Shown here: positions 1-6,120 of the stretch, piece by piece | Numbering within the stretch: the first letter of the stretch is position 1 | How the letters are laid out: each line of letters begins with the position of its first letter | Assembly (NCBI GenBank): GCA_033720735.1 | Contig: JAWWBX010000270.1 | Coordinates: 1-6,120, forward strand | Length of the DNA: 6,120 nt | DNA from: B8-G4 sp033720735 | GTDB taxonomy: Bacteria > Bacteroidota > Bacteroidia > Chitinophagales > Saprospiraceae | Direction: 5' to 3' | Translations under genes and position numbers: made by a program | The notes under the pieces: generated by a model | The model's input: only the letters and a program-made list of their open reading frames with translations | Told to the model about the DNA's origin: nothing | Databases searched by the model: none

Positions 1-1031
1 GTTTGGTTTTGCGGGTTGATTTGAGAGGCACGGGTGTACAATTCAATGGCTTTGTCAATATCACGGTCCTGTACCAGCAAAGCGTACATCACATGGATGC
101 GGTCATCGTCTTTGAAGTCGCCCTCCACGGCCGATTCAAACTTCGTGACGGCCTCATTCCTGCGGTCCGGCATTTTCATCAGCAGGCTGAACTCTTGCTC
201 CCAAAGGTCCTTCTTGCCGTTCACATACCTTTGATGCCCTTCCTTGCTGTTTGAGGAGAAATTGCTGACATACCTCCCGTATTCAGTGTCCAGCAGCGCC
301 AATCCTGCCTGAACGGACTCCAACGCCCGGCTCAATGAGGGCGTCGTCAAGTGTTGTTCGAAGATGATCGACGAGCTGAGAAAGATGTTGGTGATGGCGC
401 TGAAGTCAGGTTCGCGTGACCGAATGGGACGATACTGCCGTCTGGCGTTGAGATAATAGCCCAGTGCCTGGTCGTATTGCTCAAGCAGGTAATGGGTTCT
501 GCCGAGCAGATCACTGACCATGTAGTTATCAGGTCTGATCTGATACGCGCCTTCCACATATTTGGCGGCCTCCTCCAGCAGCGCTGTGCGCGCACTCCCT
601 TCTGCGGACCTTGAGTTGTTGTAAGCCTGGGCGCCTGCATTAAAGAGCTGCCCGTAGAGCTGATTGAGTTGTTGCTGGATCACGGCCGTCATCGAGCCGT
701 CATCGTGCTCCCTGGCTTGCAAGTAGTGCTCAAGTGCCCGTAGTTTGGCGTCGGGCATGGCATCCGTCTGCCCTGCATTGATGGAATCCAACTCCTGACG
801 CAGATAAAGCCGCCCGCGATAGAGATGCGCCTGTGCACGCTCTTTGGGTGCGAGATCATCTTGACTGGCCAGTGCCTCTTCGATATCAGTGAGGCTGGCG
901 GCATAATCACCCGCTTCAAATTTGAGGATCGCCTGACCCACCAGATTCTCATTTGATTGTGCCCCGGCCAGATGGCAGATCGTCATGATGGAAACAAAGC
1001 AAAACAAGTAGCGCATGGATGTCGGATTCAT
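1..1031 (-). CDS. Secreted tetratricopeptide-repeat (TPR) protein, N-terminal part, runs off the left edge
   Basis: An uninterrupted minus-strand frame runs from ATG at 1031 to the left edge without a stop (343 codons visible). A second in-frame ATG at 1016 gives 338 codons. Numbered from the second ATG, residues 1-19 look like a signal peptide (basic Arg2, hydrophobic LFCFVSIMTI, AGA before Gln20), so the protein is probably exported. The rest is rich in helix and Ala/Leu/Tyr. TPR-like helix pairs are seen at about 28-50, 147-193 (with RPDNYMVSDLLGRTHYLLEQ) and 308-338 (DIDKAIELYTRASQINPQNQ). No catalytic motif is visible. TPR domains usually serve as protein-binding scaffolds, but the partner cannot be told from sequence. 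It is separated from the trp operon by a decayed gene and probably has its own transcription. The start choice is uncertain, because both fit a signal peptide. I recognise no named family. Confidence 0.85.
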   Translation of the reverse strand, partial: MNPTSMRYLFCFVSIMTICHLAGAQSNENLVGQAILKFEAGDYAASLTDIEEALASQDDLAPKERAQAHLYRGRLYLRQELDSINAGQTDAMPDAKLRALEHYLQAREHDDGSMTAVIQQQLNQLYGQLFNAGAQAYNNSRSAEGSARTALLEEAAKYVEGAYQIRPDNYMVSDLLGRTHYLLEQYDQALGYYLNARRQYRPIRSREPDFSAITNIFLSSSIIFEQHLTTPSLSRALESVQAGLALLDTEYGRYVSNFSSNSKEGHQRYVNGKKDLWEQEFSLLMKMPDRRNEAVTKFESAVEGDFKDDDRIHVMYALLVQDRDIDKAIELYTRASQINPQNQ

Positions 1032-1048
1032 TGCCTCTGCTGCAGGCA
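1032..1048 (-). other. Small inverted repeat just before the TPR start codon
   Basis: TGCCT (1032-1036) and AGGCA (1044-1048) form perfect 5-bp arms around a 7-nt loop, immediately before the ATG at 1031. In RNA this could form a weak hairpin across the ribosome-binding region if translation starts at 1031. With so short a stem, chance is a fair explanation. Confidence 0.2.
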
Positions 1049-1058
1049 GAAGGTTAAG

Positions 1059-1086
1059 ATAGTATGTTTTTGCAAGCTCAGGGAAA
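1059..1086 (-). promoter_or_regulatory. Possible promoter for the TPR gene (weak)
   Basis: On the minus strand, TACTAT (1064-1059) resembles a -10 element. It lies 16 nt after a poor -35 candidate, TTTCCC (1086-1081), and 27 nt before the ATG at 1031. This stretch is more A/T-rich than its surroundings. The match to the Bacteroidota consensus (TAnnTTTG with an upstream TTG) is poor, so this is a suggestion based on position and composition only. Confidence 0.2.
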
Positions 1087-1466
1087 CCGATTCGGGTTCA
1101 ATGACCTGTCCCGGGAATCAGCCTTTCCAGTCTTGAGGAATCCGTGCACCGCCGCCAAAGGATAACTGTATTGACGACAGGCTTCCGGGCGTGGAACGGA
1201 ATCCAGCTCCGCCAATTGCCCCGCGAAAGAACGGAAACGGTCGTCGAAGGCGACAACGACCTCATACGCTGCGATCGATACGCATAGATGCGGCTTGCCA
1301 CGGGTGGTGAGAAGATATCATGCACAATGACATCCGTCAGTTGCTTCAATGGCCCCGTGCAGGTAGGCTGGATTGTCAGCGGACTCTACGTATGTCGCAT
1401 TCTGACACCCGTTGATAACGCAAACCAGAAATACTGCCGGACCGTCCAGCGCAACACCTTCTTCAT
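1078..1466 (-). pseudogene. Decayed 5' remnant of a haloperoxidase/PAP2-superfamily lipoprotein gene
   Basis: No single frame is a gene, but stitched minus-strand segments read as one protein start. Segment 1 (ATG at 1466 to about 1435) gives MKKVLRWTVRQ. Segment 2 (1437-1345, another frame) gives a hydrophobic stretch with a lipobox-like INGC, followed by ADNPAYLHGAIE. Segment 3 (1343-1278, back in the first frame) gives QLTDVIVHDIFSPPVASRIY and then AY. Segment 4 (1278-1120, second frame) gives SIAAYEVV and PLAAVHGFLKTGKA. This order matches, from memory, the N-terminus of Bacteroidota outer-membrane or periplasmic lipoproteins annotated as vanadium-dependent haloperoxidase or PAP2-family phosphatase. 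Intact members are about 400-450 residues; only about 116 remain. The C-terminal PAP2-like catalytic domain is absent, and unrelated sequence leads to a stop at 1078. The ATG lies 44 nt after the DAHP synthase stop, so it may once have been the last cistron. The decay looks certain if the family call is right; the call rests on recalled motifs. Confidence 0.68.
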
Positions 1467-1510
1467 GGCGCGCGAGGTTCGGCAATGTGCAGCGATTGGT
1501 CAATACTCTG

Positions 1511-2518
1511 TCAGGAGGCCAGGACTTCGCGCAAAGCACGCGACTTGCGGTAAATCGCACTGGCCGCGTCAAAACCCAATGTCTGTTGCGCGTCGGAGGC
1601 CGCCTGATCGGGCCGCGGATGCACTTCCAGGATCACCCCATCGGCCCCTGCCGCCACTCCTGCCAGGGTCATTTGCCCGACAAACCTCCGGATCCCGATA
1701 CCATGAGAAGGGTCGACCACGACCGGAAGGTGCGTCTTCTCCTTGAGCAGCGCCACGCCATTGAGGTCCAGTGTGTTGCGATAGGCTGGTTCAAAGGTGC
1801 GGATCCCGCGTTCGCATAGCATGATCCGTTCATTCCCCCCCGAGAAAATATACTCTGCCGAGTATAACAGTTCTTTGATCGTTCCCGAGATGCCACGCTT
1901 CAGCAAGACCGGTGTGTCGACCTCCCCCAATGCGTCGAGCAGGTTGTAGTTCTGCATATTGCGCGCACCGACCTGGAAGATGTCCACGTATGGATACATG
2001 GCTGCGATCTGATCGCTTTGCATGACCTCGGTGATAATGCATATCCCTTCGGCCCGGCAGATGTCCGAGAAGACTTTCAAGCCCTCAATACCCAGGCCCC
2101 GGAAGCTATAGGGCGACGTCCGCGGTTTAAAGACACCGCCCCGCATGATCCGGACATCGTGGGCCTTGAGATGCCCTGCCACTTCGCTGATCTGTTCTGC
2201 GCTTTCGATAGAACAGGGACCCGCCATGATCTGGAAATGGCCATTGCCAATCCGTACTCCATCAGCGATGCTGATCTCTGTGTGGCCGACCTTCCATTTG
2301 GCTGAAACGAGTTTCTGCGCGTCGCTCACCCGGTGGATATCCTGAATGCCGGCCAGGGTCCCAATGTTGCGGATGTCGAAGTCACCCGTGCCAATGCACA
2401 CGAGGTAGTGACCCGATTGGGTAGTGACGTCGTTGTGCTGATATCCGGCTGCCTCAACAGACGCGCGGATCACCCGGAGCTGATTTTCTGTACAGCCAGG
2501 TTCAAGTTGTATGATCAT
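1511..2518 (-). CDS. aroF: 3-deoxy-7-phosphoheptulonate (DAHP) synthase, class I-beta with N-terminal regulatory domain
   Basis: This cytoplasmic enzyme condenses phosphoenolpyruvate with erythrose 4-phosphate to DAHP, the first step of the shikimate pathway. It has 335 residues. Residues 1 to about 70 form a ferredoxin-like/ACT-like domain as in Thermotoga maritima DAHP synthase (338 aa). The TIM-barrel follows: AGPCSIES (99-106), MRGGVFKPRTSPYSFRG (125-141), VGARNMQN (183-190), LLKRG (205-209), DPSHGIGIRR (269-278) and GADGVILEVHPRP (291-303). The expected metal ligands Cys102, His272, Glu298 and Asp309 sit at the same numbers as in the Thermotoga enzyme. That register favours the ATG at 2518 over an in-frame ATG at 2593, which would add 25 unrelated residues. 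No chorismate mutase domain is fused. Its first 17 nt overlap the end of trpA and no Shine-Dalgarno is evident, so translation is probably coupled. The symbol is by convention; aroG would serve equally. Confidence 0.96.
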   Translation of the reverse strand: MIIQLEPGCTENQLRVIRASVEAAGYQHNDVTTQSGHYLVCIGTGDFDIRNIGTLAGIQDIHRVSDAQKLVSAKWKVGHTEISIADGVRIGNGHFQIMAGPCSIESAEQISEVAGHLKAHDVRIMRGGVFKPRTSPYSFRGLGIEGLKVFSDICRAEGICIITEVMQSDQIAAMYPYVDIFQVGARNMQNYNLLDALGEVDTPVLLKRGISGTIKELLYSAEYIFSGGNERIMLCERGIRTFEPAYRNTLDLNGVALLKEKTHLPVVVDPSHGIGIRRFVGQMTLAGVAAGADGVILEVHPRPDQAASDAQQTLGFDAASAIYRKSRALREVLAS

Positions 2519-3272
2519 AACGGATCGTTTGAATGAATGCGTGAATGGATGATGGATCAAATTGCCGGGCTGCGAGATGTCGGAGCAAAGCACTCCCGAT
2601 GATCACCCCGTCGGCATATTCAGACGCCACACGGTACTCTTCATGACCCGAGATGCCAAACCCTACCAATCGCGACGACTTCAGCTGCATTGCATCGATC
2701 CGTCTCAGATACTCACTCAGGTGTTTGCGATCAGTTGTGGTATTGCCCGTTGTGCTTCCGGCGCTCACCAGATAGATGAAGCGATGGCTGAGAGCATCTG
2801 CCAATCGAATAGCCCTGTCGGTGCTTTGTGGAGTGACGAGAAAGTTGAGCCCGGTACCCGCATCTGCAAAGAGCGACTGGTAGTCGTGCTGGAAAACTTC
2901 CGGAGGCAGATCAGGGATGATGCAGCTGTCCATCCCGCAACTGACACCATGCTTTACAAACTGCTCCACTCCGTATTGCAGCACATTATTGAAGTATCCC
3001 ATGAAGATGACGGGGATCTGTCGCCGGTTGTGGACCGACCCCAGCAGTTCGAAGTAACCGGACATGGTCATGCCGGATTCCAGAGCCACCTGGCTGGCAT
3101 GCTGGATCACCGGCCCGTCGGCGAGAGGATCGGAGTAGGGCATGCCCAGTTCGATCATATCGACCTCTGGATGGTCGAGCAGTGCCTGGAGCAGGGTACG
3201 TGACGTGGCCTGGTCCGGATATCCCGCCGTCAGATACAGGTTGAGGATTGTCTTGTTCGGTGCGCTGTTCAT
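2502..3272 (-). CDS. trpA: Tryptophan synthase alpha subunit
   Basis: TrpA cleaves indole-3-glycerol phosphate to indole and glyceraldehyde 3-phosphate. The indole is channelled to TrpB in the alpha2-beta2 complex in the cytoplasm. The 256-residue protein is slightly shorter than the enterobacterial form (268 aa), mainly at the N-terminus. The catalytic pair is present: Glu41 in IELGMPYSDPLADGP and Asp52 in the same block (Salmonella Glu49 and Asp60). Other landmarks are NLYLTAGYPD (11-20), IIPDLPPE (118-125), the mobile loop YLVSAGSTTG (167-176), and the phosphate-binding GFGIS (204-208) and GVIIGSALL (222-230). The start ATG overlaps the trpB stop in an ATGA (3269-3272), and AGAGGG a few bases upstream is the only somewhat Shine-Dalgarno-like site in the operon. 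The 3' end overlaps the DAHP synthase gene by 17 nt. The STTG version of the loop is, from memory, common in Bacteroidota. Confidence 0.98.
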   Translation of the reverse strand: MNSAPNKTILNLYLTAGYPDQATSRTLLQALLDHPEVDMIELGMPYSDPLADGPVIQHASQVALESGMTMSGYFELLGSVHNRRQIPVIFMGYFNNVLQYGVEQFVKHGVSCGMDSCIIPDLPPEVFQHDYQSLFADAGTGLNFLVTPQSTDRAIRLADALSHRFIYLVSAGSTTGNTTTDRKHLSEYLRRIDAMQLKSSRLVGFGISGHEEYRVASEYADGVIIGSALLRHLAARQFDPSSIHAFIQTIRYDHTT

Positions 3273-4435
3273 GAATCCCTCTTGTTTTGGTAGGTATCGA
3301 GATCCTTATCGCCGCGACCCGAAAGATTGAGCACCAATTTGCCCGCACTGCGGACCTCGGGGAGTTCGAGGAGTGCGAGTGCGTGGGCCGACTCGAGTGC
3401 CGGGATCAGACCCTCTGTACGTGCCAGCAGGGCACCTGCATCCAATGCCTGGTCATCTGTGACGGGATACGATCGTACCCGTCCACTGGTGATGAGGTGG
3501 GCCAGCTGCGGGCCGATCCCGGGATAGTCCAGGCCCGCGGAGATCGAGTGTGCTTCAAGCACCTGGCCATCCGGTGTTTGCATGAGCATGGTTTTTGCGC
3601 CATGGAGAATCCCCGGCCGTCCGGTAAATGTAGCGGCAGCCGTGCGAGGGCTGTCAAGGCCATGGCCGGCTGCCTCGGCGGTGATGAGCCGTACGTCGTC
3701 ATTCATGAACGAACTGAAGGCGCCGATGGCATTGCTCCCACCACCGACGCACGCCAATACGGCATCAGGCAAACCGCCACCAAATTGCTCCGCAAACTGC
3801 TGACGGATCTCGCGTGAGATGACCTCCTGAAACCATGCGACCATGGCGGGGTATGGATGGGGGCCCACTACCGAGCCGATGATGTAATGCGTATCGTGCG
3901 GATGATTGATCCAGTCACGGATCGCTGCGTTGGTCGCATCCTTGAGTGTCTGGCTCCCGCTGCTTACTGGCTCAACCGTGGCACCCAACATGCGCATACG
4001 TGCGACGTTTGGTGCCTGCCGGGCTATGTCCCTGGCACCCATGTACACGGTGCAGGACAATCCCTTGAGCGCGGCTACCGTGGCAGTCGCCACCCCATGC
4101 TGCCCGGCCCCCGTTTCTGCAATGATGCGGGTCTTGCCCAACCTTTCGGCGAGCAAGATCTGACCGATCGCGTTGTTGATCTTATGGGAACCGGTGTGAT
4201 TGAGGTCCTCCCGTTTGAGCCAGATGTCGGTCCGGTAATGCGCACTAAGTCGTTGCGCATACCATAAAGGAGTGGGGCGTCCGCAGTAGTCCCTGAGTAA
4301 TCTGGAGAACTCTGCCTGAAAACTGAGATCCTCCCGATGCACGATGCATGCATGTGCAAGGGCATCCAGGTTGGGGCGAAGCAGCTCGGGCACGAATGCG
4401 CCCCCATAGAGACCATAATATCCTTCAGCTGACAT
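3269..4435 (-). CDS. trpB: Tryptophan synthase beta subunit (PLP enzyme)
   Basis: TrpB joins indole from TrpA with L-serine to make L-tryptophan, using pyridoxal 5'-phosphate. At 388 residues it is close to the 397 of the Salmonella enzyme and belongs to the standard TrpB1 type. The PLP lysine is Lys85 in HTGSHKINNA (80-89). Glu107 in AETGAGQHG corresponds to Salmonella Glu109, and the phosphate of PLP is held by GGGSNA (231-236). Glu348 in EGLIPALES and Ser372 in LSGRGDKD complete the site. The N-terminal YYGLYGGAFVPELL is the normal family start, which supports the ATG at 4435. The gene overlaps trpF by 11 nt upstream and trpA by 4 nt downstream, fitting equal expression of the two synthase subunits. 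No defect was seen. Confidence 0.98.
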   Translation of the reverse strand: MSAEGYYGLYGGAFVPELLRPNLDALAHACIVHREDLSFQAEFSRLLRDYCGRPTPLWYAQRLSAHYRTDIWLKREDLNHTGSHKINNAIGQILLAERLGKTRIIAETGAGQHGVATATVAALKGLSCTVYMGARDIARQAPNVARMRMLGATVEPVSSGSQTLKDATNAAIRDWINHPHDTHYIIGSVVGPHPYPAMVAWFQEVISREIRQQFAEQFGGGLPDAVLACVGGGSNAIGAFSSFMNDDVRLITAEAAGHGLDSPRTAAATFTGRPGILHGAKTMLMQTPDGQVLEAHSISAGLDYPGIGPQLAHLITSGRVRSYPVTDDQALDAGALLARTEGLIPALESAHALALLELPEVRSAGKLVLNLSGRGDKDLDTYQNKRDS

Positions 4436-5054
4436 GCGTACTTGCTTTTAGATCATTGATGAAGGTGGCGAGTAGCGCTGCGTTCTTGTGGCCAGGGGCA
4501 TCTTCAAAGCGGCTGTTGAGATCAATGCCGGTGAGCTGCGGATGTCTCAGGGCGGCGATCTCTTTCGCCATGCCAGGACCAATCCCTCCACTGAGAAAGA
4601 AGGGCTGCGGCGCCGCATATCTCTCCAGCCAACTCCAATTGAATGTCTGGCCCGATCCGCCCCAGGCAGCAGTTTTGGTGTCAAGAAGGAACATCCCTGC
4701 ATCAGGATAATGCAGGCACTTGTCGAGATCTGCAGGAGCAGAGATATGGATCGCCTTGATGACCGGGACGAGCTTTCCCACCTTTTGGCAAAGAAGGTTC
4801 GACTCCGTGCCGTGAAGCTGTACCAGGTCCAGTTGCCAACGGCTGATCGCATCTGCAATCGTTCGCTCAGACGTATTTACAAACACTCCCACCACCTGGC
4901 AATCATTGCGCGATACGGTGCTCAGGATGTCCGCCGCAGTCAGGGCATTTCTGGGTGAATCCTTGTACATGATCCACCCGATGTGATCGACGCCCAGGTC
5001 CAGCACGGCCTCCATGTTGGCGGGTTCGGTGATTCCGCAGACCTTGATTTTCAT
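4425..5054 (-). CDS. trpF: Phosphoribosylanthranilate isomerase
   Basis: TrpF performs the Amadori rearrangement of N-(5'-phosphoribosyl)anthranilate to CdRP, the substrate of TrpC. It is a free-standing 209-residue TIM-barrel, of normal length and not fused to TrpC as in Escherichia coli. The general base Cys6 lies in KVCGIT (4-9) and the general acid Asp125 in FLLDT (122-126). Phosphate and substrate loops are WGGSGQTF (131-138), LSGGI (154-158) and IDLNSRFE (177-184). The frame stays open upstream to an ATG at 5108, but that would add 18 residues ahead of the typical MKIKVCGIT start and lie well inside trpC, so 5054 is chosen. Start and trpC stop share an ATGA (5051-5054), suggesting coupled translation. 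In place of the NSGVE of many homologues it has NSRFE, which I recall as usual in Bacteroidota. Confidence 0.97.
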   Translation of the reverse strand: MKIKVCGITEPANMEAVLDLGVDHIGWIMYKDSPRNALTAADILSTVSRNDCQVVGVFVNTSERTIADAISRWQLDLVQLHGTESNLLCQKVGKLVPVIKAIHISAPADLDKCLHYPDAGMFLLDTKTAAWGGSGQTFNWSWLERYAAPQPFFLSGGIGPGMAKEIAALRHPQLTGIDLNSRFEDAPGHKNAALLATFINDLKASTHVS

Positions 5055-5854
5055 GCCGCGGTGATTTCGGATGATGCCATTCGTACGGCTGCGATCAGTT
5101 CCTGGCATGCCTGTTTGGGATCACCGGAGCGCATAAAATGTGTCCCGATGAGGAATCCCTGATAGTCAAGTGCCTTGAGCTCGAGGATATCACGTGCATT
5201 GCGGATACCGCTTTCGGAGATCCGTAAGGGACCTTCGGGCAGATCACCCGCCAGGTTGATCGAAGTGGCGAGCGAGGTTTCCATGCTTGTCAGATCCCGG
5301 TTGTTGACGCCAATGATCTCGGTCTCCGGATCTATGGCGGCGATCTCCCCGGCAGTGTGGATCTCGATGATCGTCTCCATACCCAACTCATGGGCGGCAG
5401 CAACCATGTCGCTGATTTCTGCCGGCTGCAGAACGGCGGCGATCAACAGCACTGCGTCTGCACCATACGAGCGGGCCTCATGCAGCTGGTAGGGATCGAT
5501 CATGAAGTCCTTGCAAAGGATCGGGCAGAAATTGTACGAACGGGCTGTTTTCAGGTCGGCATGACTTCCTCCAAAAAAATGATTGTCTGTCAGAACCGAC
5601 AGGGCGCTGGCACCCGCCTGCATATAGCCAATACTGACGGATTCAACCGACGGGCGATACCCGAGCGATCCGTTGCTTGGCGATTTACGCTTGAATTCGG
5701 CGATGATCCCGATGCGATCTTCTCTGCGCAGGTACCTGCACAGTGAAATACAGGGTGCTGAATAATGCGGACTTTCCTGCAAGAGTTCCAGCGGGTAGCG
5801 CTTTTTGCGGTGGGCAACCTCTTCTCGTTTGTGACGGATAATGTCTTGTAGCAT
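5051..5854 (-). CDS. trpC: Indole-3-glycerol phosphate synthase
   Basis: TrpC closes the indole ring: CdRP is decarboxylated and cyclised to indole-3-glycerol phosphate, which passes to TrpA. The monofunctional 267-residue TIM-barrel is of normal family length. It starts with the usual helical extension (LQDIIRHKREEV). Active-site residues are all visible: Lys55 in IIAEFKRKSPSNG, the catalytic acid Lys115 in PILCKDFMIDPYQ, Glu164 in TIIEIH, Asn185 in GVNNRDL, and Glu214/Ser215 in ISESGI. The phosphate site is near GFLIGTHFM (233-241). An in-frame ATG at 5974 would add 40 residues encoded inside trpD, with no family counterpart, so 5854 is preferred. It begins 7 nt after the trpD stop without a recognisable Shine-Dalgarno and overlaps trpF by 4 nt. 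Confidence 0.98.
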   Translation of the reverse strand: MLQDIIRHKREEVAHRKKRYPLELLQESPHYSAPCISLCRYLRREDRIGIIAEFKRKSPSNGSLGYRPSVESVSIGYMQAGASALSVLTDNHFFGGSHADLKTARSYNFCPILCKDFMIDPYQLHEARSYGADAVLLIAAVLQPAEISDMVAAAHELGMETIIEIHTAGEIAAIDPETEIIGVNNRDLTSMETSLATSINLAGDLPEGPLRISESGIRNARDILELKALDYQGFLIGTHFMRSGDPKQACQELIAAVRMASSEITAA

Positions 5855-5861
5855 GATGATT

Positions 5862-6120
5862 TCAATTTTGACTAAAGGCGATACAGGCGCGCAGGTTGGC
5901 AGCGGCGCGCCCGGATGCGAGGCTCTCTTGAGCAAGGTCATAACAGGCGGTGAAGTCCTTGTCAGGTGCAGCACACTGAATGGCCATGGCGGCGTTGGTC
6001 AGAACGACGGCGCGCTGTGCCTCGGTGCCATGGCCGTCGAGGAGGTCGGTTACCATCCGGGCACTTCCTGCCACATCCGTTGCTCCCACGATCTGTACCG
6101 GCGCAAGCGTGGTGTGCCCA
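5862..6120 (-). CDS. trpD: Anthranilate phosphoribosyltransferase, C-terminal fragment (cut by the right edge)
   Basis: Only the last 86 codons are inside the window; the frame is open to the right edge, so this is an edge cut and not a broken gene. TrpD transfers phosphoribose from PRPP to anthranilate, the first committed step after anthranilate synthase. The visible part, from GHTTLAPVQIVGATDVAGSA to the stop, carries the typical TrpD tail: GHGTEAQRAVVLTNAAMAI followed by a helix with YDLAQESLASGRA, the usual C-terminal pattern (G-x-G-x-x-x-x-x-x-V-x-x-N-A-A). The catalytic and PRPP-binding residues lie in the unseen N-terminal part. The stop is 7 nt before the trpC start, placing it in the same transcript. 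Confidence 0.93.
   Translation of the reverse strand, partial: GHTTLAPVQIVGATDVAGSARMVTDLLDGHGTEAQRAVVLTNAAMAIQCAAPDKDFTACYDLAQESLASGRAAANLRACIAFSQN

Noticed and set aside
1098..1349. 83-codon minus-strand frame as a stand-alone small gene
   Set aside because: Only its first part (VIVHDIFSPPVASRIYAY) looks like protein. The likeness then continues in another frame, so it is one segment of the frameshifted remnant.
1467..1510. Possible terminator after the DAHP synthase stop
   Set aside because: There is a GC-rich CGCGCG patch, but no stem of useful length followed by a T-run on the minus strand.
1318..1572. 84-codon minus-strand frame overlapping the end of the DAHP synthase gene
   Set aside because: The upstream half is a shadow of the DAHP synthase. 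Only the lipobox part (1437-1345) is meaningful, and it belongs to the remnant.
1288..1746. 152-codon open frame on the plus strand across the spacer and the end of the DAHP synthase gene
   Set aside because: It straddles a certain gene on the other strand and resembles no protein. The spacer part is better explained by the minus-strand pseudogene.
2562..3203. 213-codon open frame on the plus strand
   Set aside because: It lies antisense to trpA, whose motifs are complete. Its translation shows no recognisable domain, so it is a shadow of the coding bias of trpA.
3287..3817. 176-codon open frame on the plus strand
   Set aside because: It is antisense to trpB, and its composition (rich in Arg, Cys and Gly, without motifs) is typical of a shadow frame.
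5855..5974. N-terminal extension of trpC to an ATG at 5974
   Set aside because: These 40 residues come from inside trpD in another frame and have no counterpart in indole-glycerol phosphate synthases.
1..6120. Defence system, mobile element, CRISPR or RNA gene
   Set aside because: I saw no repeat arrays, transposase motifs, terminal inverted repeats or tRNA/rRNA-like sequence on either strand. The window is ordinary biosynthetic DNA apart from the decayed gene.

Overview
The window is almost entirely the 3' part of a tryptophan biosynthesis operon, read on the minus strand (right to left): the end of trpD, then complete trpC, trpF, trpB, trpA and a DAHP synthase gene. Every junction is tight: a 7-nt gap at trpD/trpC, then overlaps of 4, 11, 4 and 17 nt. 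All five complete genes keep the catalytic residues I could locate, so they look functional.

Behind the operon (about 1078-1466, minus strand) is a stretch with no intact gene. Read across frames, it contains a decayed 5' fragment of what I recognise as a Bacteroidota-type lipoprotein of the vanadium-dependent haloperoxidase/PAP2-phosphatase superfamily. It has a lipobox-like signal peptide and a conserved block including HDIFSPPVASRIYAY. It is broken by about three frameshifts and lacks the C-terminal catalytic domain. I regard this as the most interesting item, because it explains sequence that would otherwise pass as empty spacer.

From about 1031 to the left edge lies the N-terminal part of a secreted or periplasmic tetratricopeptide-repeat protein of unknown function, also on the minus strand and open at the window edge.

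The likely source is a member of the Bacteroidota with moderately high GC (mid-50s percent by eye). This is inferred from the trp D-C-F-B-A order, mostly absent Shine-Dalgarno sequences, the style of the TrpA and TrpF loops (STTG, DLNSRFE), and the haloperoxidase-like lipoprotein remnant. I cannot place it below phylum with confidence.

Functionally, the operon links the first step of the shikimate pathway (DAHP synthase) with the terminal tryptophan branch: phosphoribosyl anthranilate (TrpD), its isomerisation (TrpF), indole-glycerol phosphate (TrpC), then indole and tryptophan (TrpA/TrpB). The operon's promoter and any leader or attenuator lie outside the window to the right. I saw no RNA gene, insertion sequence, CRISPR array or convincing terminator, and no evidence of a previously undescribed multi-gene system.
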